A stretch of 64,000 nucleotides of DNA, from the NCBI RefSeq assembly GCF_037975245.1, contig NC_092574.1, positions 3,195,001 to 3,259,000 of the forward strand, read 5' to 3'. Each line of letters starts with the position of its first letter. Positions within the stretch are counted from its first letter, which is position 1. Shown one piece after another: positions 55,544 to 64,000 of this stretch. The notes beneath the pieces are model-generated. The model was not told the DNA's origin and did not search any database. It saw nothing but the letters and a program-made list of their open reading frames with translations. The position numbers and the translations under genes were made by a program. This DNA comes from Apostichopus japonicus (lineage: Eukaryota; Echinodermata; Holothuroidea; Aspidochirotida; Stichopodidae).

Positions 55544-58500
55544 CACATTCGATTGATCGTTAGCGCACGTTCGATTGATCGGTACCGCACATTCGATTGA
55601 TCGGCAACCCACATTCGATTAATCGGTACCGCACATTAGATTTATCGGCAACGCACATTCGATTAATCGGTACCGCACATTCGATTGATCGGTACCGCAC
55701 CATCGATTGTTCGGTACCGCACATTCGAATTATCGGCAACGCACATTCGATTGATCGGTACCGCACTTTCGATTGATCGATACCGCACATTCGATTGATC
55801 GGTACCGCACATTCGATTGTACGTCATCGCACATTCGATTGATCGTCACCGCACATTCGATTGATCGGTACCGCACATTCGATTGATCGGTACCGCACAT
55901 TCGATTTATCGGCACCGCACATTCGATTGATCGGTACCGCACATTCGATTGATCGATACCTCACATTCTGTTTATCGGTACCGCACATTCGATTGATCGG
56001 CACCGCATATTCCATTTATTGGTACCGCACATACGATTTATCGGTACCGCACATTCGATTTATCGGCACCGCATATTCCATTTATCGGTACCGCACATAC
56101 GATTTATCGGTACCGCACATTCGATTTATCGGCACCGCACATTCGATTGATCGATATGGCACATTCGATTGATCGGTACCGCACATTCGATTGTTCGGTA
56201 CCGCACAATCGATTGATCGGCACCGCAAATTCGATTGATCGTTACCGCACATTCGATTAAACGGTACCGTACATTCGATTTATCGGCAACGCACATTCGA
56301 TTAATCGGTACCGCACATTCGATTTATCGGCAACGCACATTCGATTTATAGGTACCGCACATTCGATTGATCGATAAGGCACATTCGATTTATCGGTACC
56401 GCACATTCGATTTATCGGTACCGCACATTCGATTGATCGGAACCGCACATTCGATTTATCGGTACCGCATATTCGATTGATCGGTACCGCAAATTCGATT
56501 GATCGGTACCGCACATTCGATTGATCGGCACCGCACATTCGATTTATCGGTACCGCACATTCGATTTATCGGTAGCGCACATTCGATTGATCGGTACCGC
56601 ACATTCGATTTATCGGCAACGCACATTCGATTTATCGGCAACGCACATTCGATTGATCGATACCTCACATTCTGTTTATCCGTACCGCACTTTCTATTTA
56701 TCGGTACCGCACATTCCATTTATCGGTACCGCACATACGATTTATCGGTACCGCACATTCGATTTATCGGTACCGCACATTCGATTTATCGGTACCGCAC
56801 ATTCGATTGATCGGTACCGCACATTCGATTGATCGGCACCGCACATTCGATTGATCGGTACCGCACATTCGATTGATCCTCACCGCACATTCGATTTATC
56901 GGTACCGTATATTCGATTGATCGGTACCGCACATTCGATTGATCGGTACCGCACATTCGATTGATCGGCAACGCACATTCGATTGATCGGTACCGCACAT
57001 TCGATTGTTCGGTACCGCACATTCGAATTATCGGCAACGCACATTCGATTGATCGGTACCGCACATTCGATTGATCGGTACCGCATATTCGATTGTTCGG
57101 TACCGCACAATCGATTTATCGGTTCCGCACTTTCGATTTATCGGTACCGCACATTCGATTTATCGGTACCGCACATTCGATTGATCGGTACCGCACATTC
57201 GAATTATGGGCAACGCACATTCGATTTATAGGTATCGCACATTCGATTGATCGATAAGGCACAATCGATTTATCGGTACCGCACATACGATTTATCGGTA
57301 CCGCACATTCGATTGATCGGAACCGCACATTCGATTGATCGGTACCGCACGTTCGATTGATCGGTACCGCACATTCCATTTATCGGTACCACAAATTCGA
57401 TTAGTCCTCACCGCAAATTCGCTTTATCGGCACCGCACATTCGATTAATCGGTACCGCACATTCGATTTATCGGTACCGCACATTCGATTTATCGGCAAC
57501 GCACATTCGATTGATCGGTACCGCACATTCGATTGATCGGTACCGCACATTCTATTTATCGGTACCACACATTCGATTGATCCTCACCGCAAATTAGCTT
57601 TATCGGCACCGCACATTCGATTGATCGTTACCGCACATTCGATTCATCGGTACCGCACATTCGATTTATCGGCAACGCACATTCGATTAATCGGTACCGC
57701 ACATTCGATTGATCGGTACCGCACATTCGATTGATCGGTACCGCACATTCGATTTATCGGTACCACACATTCGATTTATCGGTACCGCACATTCGATTGA
57801 TCGGTACCGCACAATCGATTTATCGGTTCCGCACTTTCGATTTATCGTTACCGCACATTCGATTTATCGGTACCGCACATTCGATTGATCGGTACCGCAT
57901 ATTCGATTGTTCGGTACCGCACAATCGATTGATCGGCACCGCACATTCGATTGATCGGTACCGCACATTAGATTTATCGGCAACGCACATTCGATTAATC
58001 GGTACCGCACATTCGATTGATCGGTACCGCACATTCGATTGTTCGGTACCGCACATTCGAATTATCGGCAACGCACATTCGATTTATCGGTACCGCACAT
58101 TCGATTGATCGGTACCGTACATTCGATTTATCGGTACCGCACATTCGATTCATCGGTACCGCACATTCGATTGATCGGTACCGCACATTCGATTGTTCGG
58201 TACCGCACAATCGATTTATCGGTTCCGCACTTTCGATTTATCGGTACCGCACATTCGATTGATCGGCAACGCACATTCGATTGATCGGTACCGCATATTC
58301 GATTGTTCGGTACCGCACAATCGATTGATCGGCACCGCACATTCGATTGATCGGTACCGCACATTAGATTTATCGGCAACGCACAATCGATTAATCGGTA
58401 CCGCACATTCGATTGATCGGCAATGCACATTCGATTGATCGGTACCGCACATTAGATTTATCGGCAACGCACATTCGATTAATCGGTACCGCACATTCGA

Positions 58501-59789
58501 TTGATCGGTACCGCACATTCGATTGTTCGGTACCGCACATTCGAATTATCGGCAACACACATTCGATTGATCGGTACCGCACATTCGATTGATCGATACC
58601 GCACATTCTGTTTATCGGTACCGCACATTCGATTTATCGGTACCGCACATTCGATTGATCGGTACCGCACATTCGATTTATCGGTACCGCACATTAGCTT
58701 TATCGGTACCGCACATTCGATTGATCGTTACCGCACATTCGATTGATCGGTACCGCACATTCGATTTATCGGCAACGCACATTCGATTAATCGGTACCGC
58801 ACATTCGATTGATCGGTACCGCACCATCGATTGTTCGGTACCGCACATTCGAATTATCGGCAACGCACATTCGATTTATCGGTACCGCACATTCGATTGA
58901 TCGATACCGCACATTCTGTTTATCGGTACCGCACATTCGATTTATCCGTACCGCACATTCCATTTATCGGTACCGCACATACGATTTATCGGTACCGCAC
59001 ATTCCATTTATCGGTACCGCACATTCCATTTATCGGTACCGCACATTCGATTGATCGGTACCGCACATTCGATTGATCGGAACCGCACATTCGATTTATC
59101 GTCACCGCACATTCGATTGATCGGTACCGCACATTCGATTGATCGATACCTCACATTCTGTTTATCGGTACCGCACATTCGATTTATCGGCACCGCACAT
59201 TCCATTTATCGGAACCGCACATTCGATTTATCGGCAACGCACATTCGATTGATCGGTACCGCACATTCGATTGATCGGTACCGCACATTCGATTTATCGG
59301 TACCGGACATTCTATTTATCGGTACCACACATTCGATTGATCCTCACCGCAAATTCGATTTATCGGTACCGCACATTCGATTGATCGGTACCGCACATTC
59401 GATTGATCCTCACCGCACATTCGATTTATCGGTACCGCACATTCGATTGATCGGTACCGCACATTCGATTGATCGGTACCGCACATTCGATTGATCGGCA
59501 CCGCACATTCAATTGAACGGCACCGCACATTCCATTTATCGGTACCGCACATACGATTTATCGGTACCGCACATTCGATTTATCGGAACCGCACATTCGA
59601 TTGATCGGTACCGCACATTCGATTGTACGGTACCGCACAATCGATTTATCGGATCCGCACTTTCGACTTATCGGCACCGCACATTCGATTGATCGATAAG
59701 GCACATTCGATTGATCGGTACCGCACATTCGATTGATCGTTACCGCACATTCGATTAATCGGTACCGCACATTCGATTTAACGGCAACA
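55544..59789 (+). repeat. 193-monomer tandem duplication, copy 2
   Basis: Partner of 51298-55543. The join lies in the 17 bp between the variant bases at 55543 and 55560. It ends at or just after 59789: at about 59809 the sequence reads GTTACC, not GTTAGC, and then follows the 23.1-kb version (GGCAACCAAC). Confidence 0.93.
59018..59735 (+). repeat. 58-monomer-spaced segment, copy 1
   Basis: Matches 60294-61011 at 1,276 bp (58 monomers). It carries GATTTATCGTCACC, GGTACCGGAC, CATTCAATTGAACGG and the GGATCC marker. It lies within copy 2 of the 193-monomer duplication. Confidence 0.88.
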
Positions 59790-60004
59790 CACATTCGATT
59801 GATCGTTACCGCACATTCGATTGATCGGTACCGCACATTCGATTGATCGGCAACCAACATTCGATTAATCGGTACCGCACATTAGATTTATCGGCAACGC
59901 ACATTCGATTAATCGGTACCGCACATTCGATTGATCGGTACCGCACCATCGATTGTTCGGTACCGCACATTCGAATTATCGGCAACGCACATTCGATTGA
60001 TCGG

Positions 60005-60253
60005 TACCGCACATTCGATTGATCGATACCGCACATTCGATTGATCGGTACCGCACATTCGATTGATCGTCATCGCACATTCGATTGATCGTCACCGCAC
60101 ATTCGATTGATCAGTACCGCACATTCGATTGATCGATACCGCACATTCGATTGATCGGTACCGCACATTCGATTGATCGTCATCGCACATTCGATTGATC
60201 GTCACCGCACATTCGATTGATCGGTACCGCACATTCGATTGATCGATACCTCA
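60005..60253 (+). repeat. 5-monomer HOR (110 bp), two copies
   Basis: GTCATC at about 60069 and 60179, with ATCAGTACC in the first unit, as at 23.3 kb. It reaches this position because of the 58-monomer duplication. Confidence 0.84.
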
Positions 60254-60293
60254 CATTCTGTTTATCGGTACCGCACATTCCATTTATCGGCAC

Positions 60294-61011
60294 CGCACAT
60301 TCCATTTATCGGTACCGCACATTCGATTGATCGGTACCGCACATTCGATTGATCGGAACCGCACATTCGATTTATCGTCACCGCACATTCGATTGATCGG
60401 TACCGCACATTCGATTGATCGATACCTCACATTCTGTTTATCGGTACCGCACATTCGATTTATCGGCACCGCACATTCCATTTATCGGAACCGCACATTC
60501 GATTTATCGGCAACGCACATTCGATTGATCGGTACCGCACATTCGATTGATCGGTACCGCACATTCGATTTATCGGTACCGGACATTCTATTTATCGGTA
60601 CCACACATTCGATTGATCCTCACCGCAAATTCGATTTATCGGTACCGCACATTCGATTGATCGGTACCGCACATTCGATTGATCCTCACCGCACATTCGA
60701 TTTATCGGTACCGCACATTCGATTGATCGGTACCGCACATTCGATTGATCGGTACCGCACATTCGATTGATCGGCACCGCACATTCAATTGAACGGCACC
60801 GCACATTCCATTTATCGGTACCGCACATACGATTTATCGGTACCGCACATTCGATTTATCGGAACCGCACATTCGATTGATCGGTACCGCACATTCGATT
60901 GTACGGTACCGCACAATCGATTTATCGGATCCGCACTTTCGACTTATCGGCACCGCACATTCGATTGATCGATAAGGCACATTCGATTGATCGGTACCGC
61001 ACATTCGATTG
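60294..61011 (+). repeat. 58-monomer-spaced segment, copy 2
   Basis: Partner of 59018-59735. After it, the order continues as at 22.25 kb (GATTGTTC, CACAATCG), returning to the superblock. Confidence 0.88.
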
Positions 61012-62002
61012 TTCGGTACCGCACAATCGATTGATCGGTACCGCACATTCGATTGATCGGTACCGCACATTCTATTTATCGGCAACGCACATTCGATTGA
61101 TCGGTACCGCTCATTCGATTGATCGATACCTCACATTCTGTTTATCGGTACCGCACTTTCTATTTATCGGCACCGCACATTCCATTTATCGGTACCACAC
61201 TTTCGATTTATCGGTACCACACATTCGATTTATCGGAACCGCACATTCGATTGATCGGTACCGCACATTCGATTGATCGGTACCGCACATTCGATTGATC
61301 GGCACCGCACATTCGATTGATCGGTACCGCACATTCGATTGATCCTCACCGCACATTCGATTTATCGGTACCGCACATTCGATTGATCGGTACCGCACAT
61401 TCGATTGATCGGTACCGCACATTCGATTGATCGGCACCACACATTCGATTGAACGGCACCGCACATTCCATATATCGGCAACGCACATACGATTTATCGG
61501 TACCGCACATTCGATTTATCGGAACCGCACATTCGATTTATCGGCAACGCACATTCGATTGATCGGTACCGCACATTCGATTTATCGGTACCGCACATTC
61601 TATTTATCGGTACCACACATTCGATTGATCCTCACCGCAAATTCGATTTATCGGTACCGCACATTCGATTGATCGGTACCGCACATTCGATTGATCGGCA
61701 CCGCACATTCGATTGATCGGTACCGCACATTCGATTGATCGTTACCGCACATTCGATTAATCGGTACCGCACATTCGATTTAACGGCAACACACATTCGA
61801 TTGATCGTTACCGCACATTCGATTGATCGGTACCGCACATTCGATTGATCGGCAACCAACATTCGATTAATCGGTACCGCACATTAGATTTATCGGCAAC
61901 GCACATTCGATTAATCGGTACCGCACATTCGATTGATCGGTACCGCACCATCGATTGTTCGGTACCGCACATTCGAATTATCGGCAACGCACATTCGATT
62001 GA

Positions 62003-62251
62003 TCGGTACCGCACATTCGATTGATCGATACCGCACATTCGATTGATCGGTACCGCACATTCGATTGATCGTCATCGCACATTCGATTGATCGTCACCGC
62101 ACATTCGATTGATCAGTACCGCACATTCGATTGATCGATACCGCACATTCGATTGATCGGTACCGCACATTCGATTGATCGTCATCGCACATTCGATTGA
62201 TCGTCACCGCACATTCGATTGATCGGTACCGCACATTCGATTGATCGATAC
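62003..62251 (+). repeat. 5-monomer HOR (110 bp), two copies
   Basis: Collinear partner of 23285-23533, with the same ATCAGTACC variant in the first unit. Confidence 0.84.
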
Positions 62252-62356
62252 CTCACATTCTGTTTATCGGTACCGCACATTCCATTTATCGGCACCGCAC
62301 ATTCCATTTATCGGTACCGCACATTCGATTTATCGGTACCGCACATTCGATTGATC

Positions 62357-62377
62357 CTCACCGAAATTCTATTTATC
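62357..62377 (+). repeat. 21-bp monomer, shared type, copy 7 of 7
   Basis: The CTCACCGAAATTC form; register 9 to 8. It is the collinear partner of 23639. Next to it are private changes CATTCCATTTTTCGG and GGTACCGTACATACG (about 62390-62415). Confidence 0.95.
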
Positions 62378-64000
62378 GGCACCGCACATTCCATTTTTCG
62401 GTACCGTACATACGATTTATCGGTACCGCACATTCGATTTATCGGAACCGCACATTCGATTGATCGGTACCGCACATTCGATTGATCGGTACCGCACATT
62501 CGATTGATCGGTACCGCACATTCGATTTATCGGTACCGCACATTCGATTAATCGGTACCGCACATTCGATTTATCGGCAACGCACATTCGATTGATCGGT
62601 ACCGCACATTCGATTGTTCGGTACCGCACATTCGATTGATCGGCACCGCAAATTCGATTGATCCGTACCGCACATTCGATTTATCGGCAACGCACATTCG
62701 ATTTATAGGTACCGCACATTCGATTGATCGGTACCGCACATTCGATTGATCGGAACCGCACATTCTATTTATCGGCAACGCACATTCGATTTATAGGTAC
62801 CGCACATTCGATTGATCGATAAGGCACATTCGATTGATCGGTACCGCACATTCGATTGATCGGTACCGCACATTCGATTGATCGGCACCGCACATTCTAT
62901 TGATCGTTACCGCACATTCGATTGATCGTCATCGCACATTCGATTGATCGTCACCGCACATTCGATTGATCGGTACCGCACATTTGATTGATCGGCACCG
63001 CACATTCGATTGATCGGTACCGCACATTCGATTGATCGATACCTCACATTCTGTTTATCGGTACCGCACATTCGATTGATCGGCACCGCATATTCCATTT
63101 ATTGGTACCGCACATACGATTTATCGGTACCGCACATTCGATTGATCGATATGGCACATTCGATTGATCGGCACCGCAAATTCGATTTATCGGCAACGCA
63201 CATTCGATTAATCGGTACCGCACATTCGATTTATCGGCACCGCACATTCGATTTATAGGTACCGCACATTCGATTGATCGATAAGGCACATTCGATTTAT
63301 CGGTACCGCACATTCGATTTATCGGTACCGCACATTCGATTGATCCTCACCGCACATTCGATTTATCGGTACCGCATATTCGATTGATCGGTACCGCAAA
63401 TTCGATTTAACGGTACCGCACATTCGATTGATCGGTACCGCACATTCGATTGATCGGTACCGCACATTCGATTGATCGGCACCGCACATTCGATTGAACG
63501 GCACCGCACATTCCATATATCGGTAACGCACATACGATTTATCGGTACCGCACATTCGATTTATCGGAACCGCACATTCGATTGATCGGTACCGCACATT
63601 CGATTGATCGGTACCGCACATTCGATTTATCGGCAACGCACATTCGATTGATCGGTACCGCACATTCGATTGATAGGTACCGCACATTCGATTTATCGGT
63701 ACCGCACATTCTATTTATCGGTACCACACATTCGATTGATCCTCACCGCAAATTCGATTTATCGGTACCGCACATTCGATTGATCGGTACCGCACATTCG
63801 ATTGATCGGCACCGCACATTCGATTGATCGGTACCGCACATTCGATTGATCGTTACCGCACATTCGATTAATCGGTACCGCACATTCGATTTAACGGCAA
63901 CGCACATTCGATTGATCGTTACCGCACATTCGATTGATCGGTACCGCACATTCGATTGATCGGCAACCAACATTCGATTAATCGGTACCGCACATTAGAT

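Larger units (their letters stand above)
1..64000. repeat. Satellite DNA array of a 22-bp monomer filling the window
   Basis: About 2,909 head-to-tail monomers, all in one orientation. Numbering from the first G of GGTACC, the consensus is GGTACCGCACA (1-11) then TTCGATTGATC (12-22). It is 50% GC with three CpGs per monomer (6/7, 14/15, 22/1). The main dimorphism is base 19: G gives GATTGATC, T gives GATTTATC. Recurrent linked variants include GGCAAC or GGCACC (bases 1-6), GATAAGG, CTCACC, GTCATC/GTCACC, GGTTCC, CACAATCG, CATTAGATT, CATTCCATT, CATTCTGTTT, GATTAATC, GATTGTTC and TTATAGG. The register (position of GG modulo 22) was checked along the window: 12, 14, 13, 12, 11, 10, 9, 8, 7, 8, 9, 8. 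Nothing non-satellite longer than a few bases was seen. Both ends of the window are inside the array. The satellite family is not one I recognise. Confidence 0.99.
50744..64000 (+). repeat. Superblock, copy 2, internally expanded
   Basis: Collinear partner of 17440-25194, enlarged to 13.3 kb. A 193-monomer and a 58-monomer tandem duplication account for 5,522 bp of the extra length. The small remaining steps (+1, +66, -131, -44, +22, +66) sum to -20 bp, which matches the total offset change of 5,502 bp. The match is still running at the window end. Confidence 0.88.

Noticed and set aside
6737-60770. The 5,522-bp spacing seen both at 6.7/12.3 kb and at 54.8/60.3 kb as one conserved long period
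   Set aside because: At the right it is the sum of two separate duplications (4,246 + 1,276), and the block contents differ from those at the left. The equality is most likely coincidence among multiples of 22.
1-64000. Hundreds of open frames of 60-191 codons on both strands
   Set aside because: They overlap in all frames, consist of one repeating 22-residue cycle, end wherever a base-19 variant gives TGA (plus) or TAA (minus), and on the plus strand start mainly at TTG. No ribosome binding site, splice signal or codon bias was seen. They follow from the 22-bp period.
1-64000. CRISPR array
   Set aside because: There are no unique spacers. The 22-bp units are directly abutting variants of one sequence, and no cas genes are present.
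1-64000. Telomeric repeat tract
   Set aside because: Some yeasts have telomere repeats of 20-25 bp, but those are short and homogeneous. Here 64 kb of diverged monomers with nested higher-order repeats and no chromosome end is not telomere-like. Subtelomeric satellite remains possible.
1-64000. Transposon or retroelement insertion
   Set aside because: The 22-bp register can be followed throughout. The largest departures are +2 or -1 bp, so there is no room for an inserted element, target-site duplication or terminal repeat.
1-64000. tRNA, rRNA or other structured RNA
   Set aside because: The only pairing potential is the short palindromes CGGTACCG, TCGA, GATC and ATCGAT. No cloverleaf or conserved RNA motif appears against the repeat.

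Overview
The whole 64 kb window is one tandem satellite-DNA array. I see no gene, RNA gene, transposon or stretch of unique sequence in it. The monomer is 22 bp. Its consensus, starting at the KpnI-type palindrome, is GGTACCGCACA followed by TTCGATTGATC. About 2,909 copies run head to tail in one orientation from the first base to the last. The 22-bp register is kept across the window apart from 11 monomers of odd length: one of 24 bp, two of 23 bp and eight of 21 bp. Their net effect (-4) equals the observed shift in register, from 12 to 8 modulo 22. All other length change is by whole monomers. The organism cannot be named from the sequence. An array of this size and layering suggests eukaryotic heterochromatin (centromeric, pericentromeric, subtelomeric or a knob). 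That is inference; no flanking DNA is present.

Above the monomer there is a patchwork of higher-order repeats (HORs). Monomers carry diagnostic substitution sets (GGCAAC, GATAAGG, GTCATC, GGTTCC, CTGTTT and others) that recur in fixed order, so blocks can be tracked by their variant strings. Region by region: 0-9 kb holds L-type monomers, with an 80-monomer duplication (3.3-4.4 = 5.1-6.2 kb). 6.7-9.1 kb recurs at 12.3-14.7 kb, and its right part recurs again at 0-1.75 kb. 9.0-12.5 kb is an R-type block that recurs at 17.8-21.1, 51.1-54.4 and 55.5-58.7 kb. 14.5-16.4 kb is a 45-monomer tandem duplication. 17.4-25.2 kb is a superblock that recurs collinearly at 50.7-64.0 kb. 25-36 kb holds R-type blocks with 128-, 121- and 345-monomer spacings. 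36.5-45 kb is a three-copy L-type block interleaved with 83- and 164-monomer duplications. 45.8-52 kb alternates A and B blocks. 51.3-59.8 kb is a 193-monomer (4,246 bp) tandem duplication with no difference found at the places checked.

The pattern fits repeated, nested, in-register unequal exchange or replication-based amplification, with the youngest visible event at the right. The many short open frames on both strands follow from the 22-bp period and are not annotated as genes. Block edges were read by eye from variant strings. They are good to about one monomer (22 bp) except where stated.
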